DNA of 11,634 nucleotides from contig WYEI01000083.1 in NCBI GenBank assembly GCA_009903905.1, positions 1-11,634 of the forward strand, given 5' to 3'. This DNA comes from Pyrobaculum sp. (GTDB taxonomy: Archaea > Thermoproteota > Thermoprotei > Thermoproteales > Thermoproteaceae). Each line of letters begins with the position of its first letter. Positions within the stretch are counted from its first letter, which is position 1. The translations under genes were made by a program, and so were the position numbers. Shown one piece after another: positions 1 through 6,258 of the stretch. Under the pieces are notes generated by a model. It had not been told where the DNA came from and searched no databases. It saw only the letters and a list, made by a program, of their open reading frames with translations.

Positions 1-130
1 CGAACAGCACCACCCTGTCCTCGCCCACGAACCACCCGCGGATCTTCGCCCTCCTCCGCCACCTCTCCACGATCCTCCCCACCTCCTCCACGGAGATGCC
101 GCCGCGCCTGTTAAAAAGCTGAGCTGCCAT
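1..130 (-). CDS. 5' end of an unidentified protein (partial, runs off left edge)
   Basis: An open frame runs leftward from an ATG whose complement is at 128-130 to the window edge, giving 43 residues without a stop. It starts MAAQLFNRRGG and continues with ISVEEVGRIVERW, an amphipathic helix rich in Arg and Glu, then a short strand-like stretch ending RVVLF. Codons are GC-rich at the third position, as in the neighbouring real genes (GAG, GTG, AGG, CGG). A TATA-like stretch sits at 188-198 on this strand (CTATATAACC), which would leave a leader of roughly 35 nt. I do not recognise the family; the charged helix could be a helix-turn-helix or coiled segment, but too little is present to say. 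The frame is likely real; the function is unknown. Confidence 0.5.
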   Translation of the reverse strand, partial: MAAQLFNRRGGISVEEVGRIVERWRRRAKIRGWFVGEDRVVLF

Positions 131-224
131 TTGGCGATAGCGATCTAAGCCGCACCTAGTCTGGACGTTCTAATACTCTTCTGTTCGGGTTATATAGGAT
201 GGGCGTCTATACTTTCGTACCTAG
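131..224. promoter_or_regulatory. Intergenic region with TATA-like element upstream of the partial gene
   Basis: This AT-richer 94-bp gap separates the FHA gene end from the start of the partial left-hand gene, both on the minus strand. It holds a TATA-like stretch at 188-198 that reads CTATATAACC on the minus strand. A weaker one (AGAGTATTAGAAC) lies near 165-178. Either could serve the left-hand gene. No RNA gene or repeat is visible. Confidence 0.3.
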
Positions 225-710
225 TTATATTGGCTCAGCTACTAGTTTTATAACTGGCGCCTTGGGGTTTACCAACAACGCCTCCTTGCCCGGCGGTAGC
301 TCCACCTCCCCCTTGCCTCTTATGTCTTGCCCGTCTACGTAGGTGCCGTTGGTGGAGCCGTCGTCCCGCACGTAGAGCTTGCCGTTTCTAACAACGAACC
401 TCACGTGGACGCGGGACATCGTGTCGGGATCCCTCCAGGCGTAGCTGTAAAGCTCATAGCGGCCGAGCACCACCTCAGGCCCGCCCTCAACTACCTCGGC
501 CACCTTCCCCCTAGACCCGTCTTGCTTCACCGCGTAGACAACGTAGCGGGACGCCGCCAGTCTAGGTTGCGGCGTAGGCTGTTGAGGAGTTGCCTGCGGC
601 GGCTGTTGCGGCTGAGGCGGCGGAACTACGGAGCCGCAATTTGGACAATAGGGATTATTGGGATCGTAGTCAAATTCATAGCCACAGAAGGGACATTTAA
701 CCTTAACCAT
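225..710 (-). CDS. Zinc-ribbon / FHA-domain phosphothreonine-binding protein (ArnA-like)
   Basis: A 161-residue protein. Residues 5-27 form a zinc ribbon with two CxxC knuckles (C6/C9 and C22/C25). A Pro/Gln linker (about 28-50) follows, then an FHA domain (about 55-158) with the expected phosphothreonine-binding signature: GR at 83-84, SRVH at 99-102 and DDGSTNGTYV at 117-126. Known FHA domains bind phosphothreonine, so this is a predicted cytosolic reader of kinase output. Zinc ribbon plus FHA is the architecture of Sulfolobus ArnA, and the gene lies beside a vWA gene as arnA does beside arnB; orthology is inferred. An in-frame ATG exists 72 nt upstream (complement at 782), but I chose 710. 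It puts the first cysteines at the usual distance and sits about 26 bp from a minus-strand TATA box at 731-742, fitting a leaderless mRNA. It diverges from the vWA-kinase-PP2C operon. Confidence 0.88.
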   Translation of the reverse strand: MVKVKCPFCGYEFDYDPNNPYCPNCGSVVPPPQPQQPPQATPQQPTPQPRLAASRYVVYAVKQDGSRGKVAEVVEGGPEVVLGRYELYSYAWRDPDTMSRVHVRFVVRNGKLYVRDDGSTNGTYVDGQDIRGKGEVELPPGKEALLVNPKAPVIKLVAEPI

Positions 711-730
711 GCCACTCGCCTTTATAGGTC

Positions 731-742
731 TTAATAAATTTT
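731..742 (-). promoter_or_regulatory. TATA box for the zinc-ribbon/FHA gene
   Basis: On the minus strand this reads AAAATTTATTAA, centred about 26 bp upstream of the ATG at 710, so the transcript would begin at or next to the start codon. It lies back to back with the vWA promoter inside a 74-bp divergent region, so one regulator could act on both directions. Confidence 0.6.
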
Positions 743-753
743 TGGTGCCCCAA

Positions 754-766
754 GTATTTAAATATA
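754..766 (+). promoter_or_regulatory. TATA box for the vWA-kinase-PP2C operon
   Basis: GTATTTAAATATA is a strong archaeal TATA box centred about 26 bp before the ATG at 785, which predicts a leaderless operon transcript. No promoter is visible inside the three overlapping genes downstream, so this is the likely single promoter for the operon. Confidence 0.7.
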
Positions 767-784
767 CGGTAAATAAAGACAATT

Positions 785-1981
785 ATGCAGACCCCATTCA
801 AATTAGAGGCGCATCTTAACCGGGATAACCTGCCGGCGGATAGGGAGGTAGAGGTTTTCCTCATGGTTAGGGCTCAGCCCACCAGGGAGGTCGCCACGGC
901 CGTGCAGACCCACCGGAGGAAGGTACACATGGCGTTTGTCATCGATGCGTCGGGCTCCATGTGCGGAGAGAAGCTTGAGACGGCTAAGGAGGCTATCCTC
1001 AGGAGGTATAGGGGCGATCTTGAGGAGGGGGACATGCTGTCGCTGATAACCTTTTCGGACTATGCGCAGGCGGTTATAGCCGCGGCCGCGAAGGGGGGAG
1101 GGGGAGACGTGGAGGCCAAGGTCAAGTCGGCGCAGTGCGGCGGCATGACTAACCTATACGAGGGCGTCGAGAAGGCGGTCGACCTCCTTTCTAAGACGCC
1201 GCCGGGCTACCTGAGGGTGATGGTTATAGCCACAGACGGCATACCCACCACGGGCATTACAGACCCCGACAAGATTGTGGGACTTGTAAAAAAGGCGCGG
1301 GAGGAGCACAATATAGCCACTTTTGTCTACGGCATCGGCGACGACTACGACCTCAAGCTGTGCGACAACATGGCGAAAGCGGGGGGAGGGGCCATGAAGC
1401 ACGCTAGCAAGCCCGGCGAGCTTGAGGGCTTGACGCAGGTGCTGGCCTCCATGATAAAAAGCACAGTGGCGCCGAAGCTTATGCTGGACCTGATCCCAGA
1501 AGCCGACGTGGCTATCCTCGAGGCGGCTATGCTGGCGCCGAGAGCCATGGCGCTCGACCCGAGGAGCAGGCCGTGGGACGTGGGCATGGTTGCGGCGAAC
1601 GACGCCATACTCGCCACCTTCAAGCTGAAGATCGGGCCCAGGCCGGAGGGCCGCCGGAAGATCGCCGCAGTTGCGCTCGGCGCCATGACGGAGGACGTGG
1701 AGGCCCAGTTCGCCAAGGAGGCTCCTTTCGCCGAGGCGCATCCGGAGGCCCGCATCTACCACGTGGCGGGCGTCAGAGTGGCGAACATAGTCGAGAAGTC
1801 GAAAAACGGCGTGAACCCCGCAGACGACTATAGGCTGCTCGATTCCCTGCTCGGCACCCCGGAGGCCCGCGACCTCCTGACGAGAGATCCGTACTTCGCG
1901 AGGCTTATCAACGTGACGCAGAAGACCAAGGTTGAGGACGCCAAGACGAGAGTAGACAGGCTCACAAGCGCCATGAAGTAA
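785..1981 (+). CDS. vWA-domain protein (ArnB/TerY-like)
   Basis: A 398-residue protein whose N-terminal half is a von Willebrand A domain (about 45-230). The metal-ion-dependent adhesion site is complete: DASGS at 54-58, T122 in GGMTNLYEG and D151 in IATDG. vWA domains bind partners through a chelated metal ion. The remaining 170 residues (about 231-398) are a beta-rich then helical region I cannot assign. There is no signal peptide or membrane segment, so it should be cytosolic. It heads an operon with a kinase and a PP2C phosphatase and diverges from a zinc-ribbon/FHA gene. In Sulfolobus the vWA protein ArnB is phosphorylated and works with the FHA protein ArnA; in bacteria TerY-type vWA proteins sit with a kinase and PP2C. 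A scaffold or phosphorylation target is inferred. Its TAA shares one base with the kinase ATG (TAATG), suggesting translational coupling. Confidence 0.9.
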   Translation: MQTPFKLEAHLNRDNLPADREVEVFLMVRAQPTREVATAVQTHRRKVHMAFVIDASGSMCGEKLETAKEAILRRYRGDLEEGDMLSLITFSDYAQAVIAAAAKGGGGDVEAKVKSAQCGGMTNLYEGVEKAVDLLSKTPPGYLRVMVIATDGIPTTGITDPDKIVGLVKKAREEHNIATFVYGIGDDYDLKLCDNMAKAGGGAMKHASKPGELEGLTQVLASMIKSTVAPKLMLDLIPEADVAILEAAMLAPRAMALDPRSRPWDVGMVAANDAILATFKLKIGPRPEGRRKIAAVALGAMTEDVEAQFAKEAPFAEAHPEARIYHVAGVRVANIVEKSKNGVNPADDYRLLDSLLGTPEARDLLTRDPYFARLINVTQKTKVEDAKTRVDRLTSAMK

Positions 1982-3222
1982 TGGCCGACCCCTGGCTGGG
2001 CAGAACAGTCTTGGGCAGATACAGGTTAAGGAAGAAGCTGGGGGAGGGCGGCATGAGCGTGGCCTACCTAGCCGACGGAGGGGGCCACCACGTCGTCGTT
2101 AAGCTCCCCAACGTAGGGGGACCAAACCCCATCGATATCTGCATTGATAAGCTGAGGGTAGAGGGCGAGGTCCTGGAGCGCATATGGAGGCAGTACGGTG
2201 GGCACCCCAACATCGTCAAGTTCGTCGATCGGGGCGACGAGGGGCAGTATCCAGTGGTTGTGGAGGAGTACGTGCAGGGGCAGACCTTGGCCGAGTACGC
2301 CGCCGGCAAGGGGGGACTCGACCCCGATGAGGCCTTTGAAATAGGCAAGAGACTGGCAGATGTGCTCCGGTTTCTCCACGGCTACGGCATAATCCACAGA
2401 GACTTTGCAGCAGACAACGTCATGGTGAGAGGCGCCGACCCCGTCCTGATAGACTTCGGGACGGCCAAGGAGGGATATGCCCAGTTGAAGCCAGGCACTA
2501 AGATAGGAAAGCCGTGCGTGTCGCCGCCGGAGCAGGCGATAAAGGGCTACGCCTACTTCTCCTCCGACGTCTATATGTGGGCATCGATGCTTATGGGAGC
2601 TATGAAGCCGCGGAGAGGCAGATCTGTGGGCGCGATAGACAATTTCTGTAGGTATATAAACCCAAGCGGCGCGCTTATAGCCGAACCCTGCGACTTGGTG
2701 GAATGCGGCTCTTACGCCGGTTGTCTGAACGACGTCCTCAAGATGGCTCTCGAGATAGACCCCACGAAGAGGATTAAAGACGGTGTAGAATTGTATGACA
2801 GCCTTACGCGCTGTTCTCCGCCACCTCCTCCATGTGGAACCTACCTCCTTATAAACGGGCGGAGGGTCTGCCTAGACCCCAGCAAGGCTTACATCGTAGG
2901 CACCGAGACGGCCAGCGAGCCTGACATCAAAATTCCGGAGCCTGAACTACGGCGCAGCGGCAAGACGTACATCAGCCGCCGCCATGCTAGGATTTGGTAC
3001 GATAGATCGCGGGGGAGGTGGCTTATCCAAGACCTTGGGAGCGTAAACGGGACGAAGATCATCAGGGGCGGGCAGGAGATTGTCATGTATTTCGGTTGCC
3101 GAGATCGATGCCCTGGCCAGCCGAGCCAGCCCTACGAGCTCGTAACCGGAGACCAGATAGCGCTAGCCTTCAGCAGGAGCACAGGCGCGCCCTACGTCGT
3201 GGTGGAGTTCTATGAGCAATAA
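1981..3222 (+). CDS. Eukaryotic-type protein kinase with C-terminal FHA domain
   Basis: 413 residues. The kinase domain spans about 12-275: glycine loop GEGGMS (21-26), VAIK-type lysine K41, candidate helix-C glutamate E63 or E67, hinge EEY (95-97), catalytic loop HRDFAADN (139-146), DFG at 158-160, activation-segment SPPE (181-184) and SSDVYMWA (194-201). The catalytic residues appear present, so it should be active. Ser/Thr kinases normally carry HRDxKxxN; here the lysine is alanine, as in the HRDLAARN loop of tyrosine kinases, so substrate specificity is open. After a Pro/Cys-rich linker (278-285), an FHA domain (about 288-412) shows SRRHARI (332-338) and LGSVNGTKI (352-360). The FHA probably binds autophosphorylated kinase or partners. 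It starts on the last base of the vWA stop codon and overlaps the PP2C gene by 11 nt, so kinase and phosphatase should be made together. Confidence 0.93.
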   Translation: MADPWLGRTVLGRYRLRKKLGEGGMSVAYLADGGGHHVVVKLPNVGGPNPIDICIDKLRVEGEVLERIWRQYGGHPNIVKFVDRGDEGQYPVVVEEYVQGQTLAEYAAGKGGLDPDEAFEIGKRLADVLRFLHGYGIIHRDFAADNVMVRGADPVLIDFGTAKEGYAQLKPGTKIGKPCVSPPEQAIKGYAYFSSDVYMWASMLMGAMKPRRGRSVGAIDNFCRYINPSGALIAEPCDLVECGSYAGCLNDVLKMALEIDPTKRIKDGVELYDSLTRCSPPPPPCGTYLLINGRRVCLDPSKAYIVGTETASEPDIKIPEPELRRSGKTYISRRHARIWYDRSRGRWLIQDLGSVNGTKIIRGGQEIVMYFGCRDRCPGQPSQPYELVTGDQIALAFSRSTGAPYVVVEFYEQ

Positions 3223-4021
3223 CATCCAGAGCACTAGGTATACGATTTCCGCTACCAGCGACGTGGGGGGTAGAGACCACAACGAAGACAGCTACCTAGT
3301 CTTAAGAGGGTATATAAACGATTTCGAGATCATTATCGCGGCGGTAGCTGACGGGGTCGGCGGCTTGTTTGCAGGCGATGTGGCTAGCCGGATGGGCGCC
3401 GTAGCCTTCTCCTCTAAGCTTCTAGAAAAACTGATGGCCGGCGCCGCCCTCCAGCTGGACGATAAACAGGTTGCCGACGCCCTGCGAACCGCCGTGGACT
3501 ACGCCAACGGGATTATTCTCGACAGCGTGCCGAGGAGCGGCACAACGCTGGTGGCGGCGCTGGTCATAGGCGACGTGGCCTACGTGGTCAACGTGGGCGA
3601 CTCCCGGGCATACTTGATAACAAAAGACGAGATCCACCAGATCACGAGGGACCACTCCCAAGCCTGGGAGGACCTCCAGAAGGAGCTGGCCAAGTTCTTC
3701 GACCCTGAGAAAAAAGTGGAGTTTGGGGAGCTGGCCGAGTTCAAGAGGAGGTTTATCCAGAGCCACCCAAGGGCCCACGTGATTAGCAACGTGGTGGGCG
3801 TCTTCGGCAAGGTGGAGCCCATCGACGTGTTTGAAATTACGCTACGCGAAGGCGACGTGCTTCTGCTCTGCAGCGACGGCCTCAGCGATGTCCTAAACGA
3901 CCACGACATATACAAAATAGTGGTAAGCAACGGCGGCGACGCCGCCCAGAAGCTCGTGGAGGAGGCTAAGAAAAACGCCACAGACAACATAACTGTCATA
4001 TTGATCAAAAGAAATATATGA
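3212..4021 (+). CDS. PP2C-family protein phosphatase
   Basis: A 269-residue single-domain PPM/PP2C phosphatase, near the usual size of prokaryotic family members. Metal-ligand motifs are present in order: SDVGGRDHNED (16-26), VADGVGG (45-51), SGTT (109-112), VNVGDSRAYL (126-135), LLCSDGLSDVL (218-228) and ATDNITVILI (256-265). The likely metal ligands are E25/D26, D47/G48, D222 and D258. Family members remove phosphate from Ser/Thr with Mn2+ or Mg2+. The ATG lies inside the last codons of the kinase (11-nt overlap), so it most likely reverses the phosphorylation made by that kinase on the vWA and FHA partners. No signal peptide or membrane helix is seen. The TGA stop (4019-4021) overlaps an ATG in the pattern ATGA. 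The same reading frame then stays open into the following ankyrin gene, which is unusual and is treated as a finding. Confidence 0.94.
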   Translation: MSNNIQSTRYTISATSDVGGRDHNEDSYLVLRGYINDFEIIIAAVADGVGGLFAGDVASRMGAVAFSSKLLEKLMAGAALQLDDKQVADALRTAVDYANGIILDSVPRSGTTLVAALVIGDVAYVVNVGDSRAYLITKDEIHQITRDHSQAWEDLQKELAKFFDPEKKVEFGELAEFKRRFIQSHPRAHVISNVVGVFGKVEPIDVFEITLREGDVLLLCSDGLSDVLNDHDIYKIVVSNGGDAAQKLVEEAKKNATDNITVILIKRNI

Positions 4022-4066
4022 CTCTATTATAGAGTTGAATATTTCTGCAGCTACACAAACGAAATA

Positions 4067-4723
4067 GTGGAGCTCTTGAAAACCGGGGCCGATCCCAATG
4101 TTAGGTGTGACGCAGATGGCGAGACGCCGCTTCATATGGCTGTAAAAAATGCACTTTGCTATCCAGATACCGTGCGGTTGCTTTTGCAACATGGCGCGTA
4201 TGTAGATGCTAGGAGACGGGACGGCAAGACTCCTCTGCATCTAGCCGCCGAGCGGGGCCGCGTTGTTGTGGCCAGCGTGCTTATTGACCACGGCGCGAAT
4301 GTAAACGCGAGAGATAACTCTGGCCTTACTCCTCTTCTTTATGCTGTGGATGGGCAGTTTACGGATTTGGTTAAGCTTCTACTGGAGCGCGGCGCAGATC
4401 CCAACTTGGGAAGACCCGACGAGGTGACCCCTCTCCACATTGCGGCTGGCTACGGCTATCGGACTATCGTGGAGCTTCTACTGCGCCACGGCGCCGACCC
4501 AAACGCCAAGGATGGAAACGGCGACACGCCGCTACACTACGTGGCGCGTAGATGCATGTCCGATTCGGTCTGCCTCCTGCTCAGCTACGGCGCAAACCCA
4601 GCCCAGAAAAACGCGCAGGGAAAAACTCCGGAAGACATCGCAAGAGAGGCGGGTTGTCACAGCTATATAGACGAAGCGACCAAATGCCAAATGAGAAGTA
4701 GAACTACACAAATTCTTCACTAA
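4067..4723 (+). CDS. Ankyrin-repeat protein, copy 1 (start uncertain, 5' end possibly frameshifted)
   Basis: 218 residues from a GTG, almost entirely ankyrin repeats: half an N-terminal repeat (1-16), five full repeats (about 17-51, 52-84, 85-117, 118-150, 151-183) with TPLHxAA and GADPN signatures, and a C-terminal cap (184-202, GKTPEDIAREAG). Ankyrin arrays bind proteins; no catalytic domain is present. The GTG is a poor start because it cuts into the second helix of the first repeat. The frame continues upstream to the PP2C stop at 4019-4021, encoding YTNEIVELLKTGADPN, which is good ankyrin sequence but without a start codon. The ATG at 4018 is in another frame and reads MTLL then TAG; skipping one base at 4030 joins it to the ankyrin frame. 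It is therefore the fourth gene of the signalling operon, with a disrupted or unusual start. A close paralogue lies at 6667-7473. Confidence 0.8.
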   Translation: MELLKTGADPNVRCDADGETPLHMAVKNALCYPDTVRLLLQHGAYVDARRRDGKTPLHLAAERGRVVVASVLIDHGANVNARDNSGLTPLLYAVDGQFTDLVKLLLERGADPNLGRPDEVTPLHIAAGYGYRTIVELLLRHGADPNAKDGNGDTPLHYVARRCMSDSVCLLLSYGANPAQKNAQGKTPEDIAREAGCHSYIDEATKCQMRSRTTQILH

Positions 4724-4789
4724 CATAATGAATTATTATATACTATAGTACCATTACTACTTCCTGAAATTTTTAAAATTATAATTAGG

Positions 4790-4823
4790 TTGCTGGGTTC
4801 TTTGCTACATCTGTACCCAGTAA
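4790..4823 (+). other. Possible RNA hairpin downstream of ankyrin copy 1
   Basis: The arms TTGCTGGGT and ACCCAGTAA pair over nine positions with one G-T wobble around a 16-nt loop. It lies about 67 nt after the ankyrin stop codon. It could be a 3' end structure or a chance match. No T-run follows directly, so it is not a typical terminator. Confidence 0.25.
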
Positions 4824-4961
4824 TTATTTCATCGCCTCTAATCTCTATATAGGGCAAATGACTATATAGGATCATAGACATCACACGAAGTAGTACTCCA
4901 GTCGCTTTTATGAGAGGCTGTGTATTCGCCGCAAACTAAACAAACTCTGCCTTCCAGCTTC

Positions 4962-4969
4962 TTTTTTTT
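4962..4969 (+). terminator. T8 run, possible archaeal terminator
   Basis: Eight consecutive T follow CAGCTTC. Archaeal RNA polymerase often stops at such runs without a hairpin. It lies about 240 nt past the ankyrin stop and about 87 nt before the next start, so it would separate the signalling operon from the 5056 gene. Positional evidence only. Confidence 0.35.
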
Positions 4970-5023
4970 AACTAAGTCTCGATCTTGTCGACTAGCGCAA
5001 GCTCACCCATGTAATTCGGGATA

Positions 5024-5037
5024 GTAATTTTTAAGAT
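5024..5037 (+). promoter_or_regulatory. TATA box for the 5056 gene
   Basis: GTAATTTTTAAGAT is centred about 25 bp before the GTG at 5056. This supports the GTG as the true, leaderless start, and the same spacing recurs across the window. Confidence 0.55.
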
Positions 5038-5055
5038 TTTATCTCAGACGTCTCC

Positions 5056-5652
5056 GTGCCATCTTGGAAGATACATAGGGAGTGCGGCGCGTTGCTGGGT
5101 CTGCCGGGCGATGTTGTGAGGTGTGTCGATGAGGCTATTGACGAAGCTTGTGGTCGCCACGATGTGGGTCGTAGCCATGTGGCGGCGGAGTCGGGCGAGT
5201 GGCAGGCTGTGCACGGCCTTGATGCGTTGCTGGACTGCGTCTACGGCCGATGCGGCTTCGGCGAGGATCGCATGAGGGCGGCGGCCCTCCACCACCTGCT
5301 GGACTGCATCGACGGGATAGCTCGGCATTACGGCACGGTCCCGCCCATCGCCCCGAGGATATGCCTTTCGAAGCTAGAGCTCAACCTCGTGGTGAGGCGA
5401 ACCGCCAAGAGGCGGGATCCCCTGATTGAGCAACTCTGGAGGATGGGCATCCCCGTCCCCGACGAGGTGCCCGTCGCGGCCACGCCGCGCACCGCCGAGA
5501 ACGTGGAGGCGTTCTTCTCCTACCTCAGCGACCTAGTGGAGAATCGCGGCGACGTTTTGCTAGAGTGCGCACGGAAAATAGCGGCGACTAGGTGGGACGT
5601 CTATAGGGGATCCTCTAGGCGGTGGAAGACGCGAGATAAGTGGAGTCGCTAG
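5056..5652 (+). CDS. His/Asp-rich helical protein, MPS family copy 1 (short form), putative metal-binding
   Basis: 198 residues from a GTG start, supported by a well-placed TATA box and by matching the N-terminus of a paralogue at 7523-8275. Shared features are MPSxxxHR (H7), GDVxxxVDxxID (18-29), HDVG (35-38) followed by H41, and RAAALHHLLDCxDG (74-87, with H79, H80, D83). The invariant His/Asp set in a helical protein looks like a metal site. The N-terminal MPSxxxH plus an HxxxD element recalls zinc-dependent phospholipase C-like proteins, and HD-type hydrolases are an alternative; neither is established. No signal peptide or membrane helix is visible. It is about 50 residues shorter than the paralogue and loses similarity after about residue 175, ending in a basic RRWKTRDKWSR tail, so the C-terminus may be truncated. 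It sits between the ankyrin gene and an unknown operon. Confidence 0.7.
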   Translation: MPSWKIHRECGALLGLPGDVVRCVDEAIDEACGRHDVGRSHVAAESGEWQAVHGLDALLDCVYGRCGFGEDRMRAAALHHLLDCIDGIARHYGTVPPIAPRICLSKLELNLVVRRTAKRRDPLIEQLWRMGIPVPDEVPVAATPRTAENVEAFFSYLSDLVENRGDVLLECARKIAATRWDVYRGSSRRWKTRDKWSR

Positions 5653-5835
5653 AGGGCGCTGGGTTGCTTCGGATTTCTGGAGACGGTTGACATGGCCGGG
5701 CTGCGGCTCGTCGGCTCCGTACGGCATGGAGGCGCGGCTGCGGCCTCCGGCGGAGGGCTTGTCGAGCGCCTGCGGCCGTCGTGGCGCTGGGCTTCGCGGG
5801 GCGTTATCTTTAATTGTCGGCGTTAGTGCGGTGCC
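5653..5835. other. GC-rich intergenic region before the unknown operon
   Basis: No confident gene. A 44-codon ATG frame (5692-5826) exists, is rich in Gly, Ala and Arg, and is in phase with the preceding gene beyond its TAG. It has no promoter at the usual distance and no recognisable sequence, so I leave it uncalled. The last 30 bp carry the promoter of the 5836 gene. Confidence 0.4.
5804..5815 (+). promoter_or_regulatory. TATA box for the unknown two-gene operon
   Basis: TTATCTTTAATT stands out in a very GC-rich stretch and is centred about 26 bp before the GTG at 5836. This supports that start and a leaderless transcript. Confidence 0.55.
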
Positions 5836-6258
5836 GTGGGCGAGGCTGGGGACCTCCGGCTTGCGGCTCGCACGCTGGTCCTGGGGCTGGCGGCGAGGGG
5901 CTATGTTCTGGCTCCGCTCGGCCTCCTGACGAGGAGGCTGAGGCGGCGTCTAGGCGCGGATGAGGATGCGCTGGAGGATGCGCTTTCCGTGGTGCGCTCG
6001 GCTGGGCCTTGGCATTTCTGGACCGGGCTGGAGCCGGCGGACGGCGACGCCCTCTGCTTCGTGGATACGTGCGGCGAGCTTCTGCCTTATCTAGGCTACG
6101 TGTGGGGCGGGAGGTACTTCGTGGCTGGAGACGTCTCCGACGTCTACGACAACCTGATCGGCGCGGTGTACGACGTGGAGCGGGAGGAGGGCGTCGAGGT
6201 CGCCGTGAGGCTCTGCAGCCACAGATATAAGGTTCTGACCGCATATGCCCGTGGATGA
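5836..6258 (+). CDS. Hypothetical protein, first gene of unknown pair
   Basis: 140 residues from a GTG start that fits a TATA box at 5804-5815. I do not recognise the family. The first 60 residues are predicted helical (Leu/Arg/Ala-rich, for example RLAARTLVLGLAARGYVLAP). The second half has alternating hydrophobic and aromatic residues (GPWHFWTGLEP, GYVWGGRYFVAGD, VSDVYDNLIGAVYDVE), suggesting a small alpha/beta fold. Cys and His occur at CFVDTCGE (74-81) and RLCSHRY (124-130), too sparse to call a zinc site. There is no signal peptide, and the hydrophobic N-terminal helix is interrupted by Arg, so a membrane location is unlikely. Its TGA lies 14 nt inside the next gene, which points to translational coupling and joint function. 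It sits between the two copies of the ankyrin/MPS module. Confidence 0.65.
   Translation: MGEAGDLRLAARTLVLGLAARGYVLAPLGLLTRRLRRRLGADEDALEDALSVVRSAGPWHFWTGLEPADGDALCFVDTCGELLPYLGYVWGGRYFVAGDVSDVYDNLIGAVYDVEREEGVEVAVRLCSHRYKVLTAYARG

Larger units (their letters stand above)
4724..5055. other. 332-bp AT-rich intergenic region
   Basis: No credible gene is seen on either strand. A possible hairpin pairs 4790-4798 (TTGCTGGGT) with 4815-4823 (ACCCAGTAA), nine pairs with one G-T wobble and a 16-nt loop. Two direct copies of CTATATAGG lie at 4845-4853 and 4862-4870, 17 bp apart, each containing the self-complementary CTATATAG. A run of eight T lies at 4962-4969. The right end holds the promoter of the 5056 gene. 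The base composition is far more AT-rich than the genes on either side. Confidence 0.6.

Noticed and set aside
327..734. 135-codon plus-strand frame opposite the FHA gene
   Set aside because: Shadow of a gene with clear FHA and zinc-ribbon motifs; the translation is Arg/His-rich and shows no domain.
711..782. Longer N-terminus for the FHA protein from the ATG with complement at 782
   Set aside because: It would run through both promoters, adds 24 residues before the zinc ribbon without domain sense, and the ATG at 710 has a well-placed TATA box.
1154..1762. Long minus-strand frames opposite the vWA gene
   Set aside because: GC-rich shadow frames; the plus strand has an intact vWA domain and overlapping operon structure.
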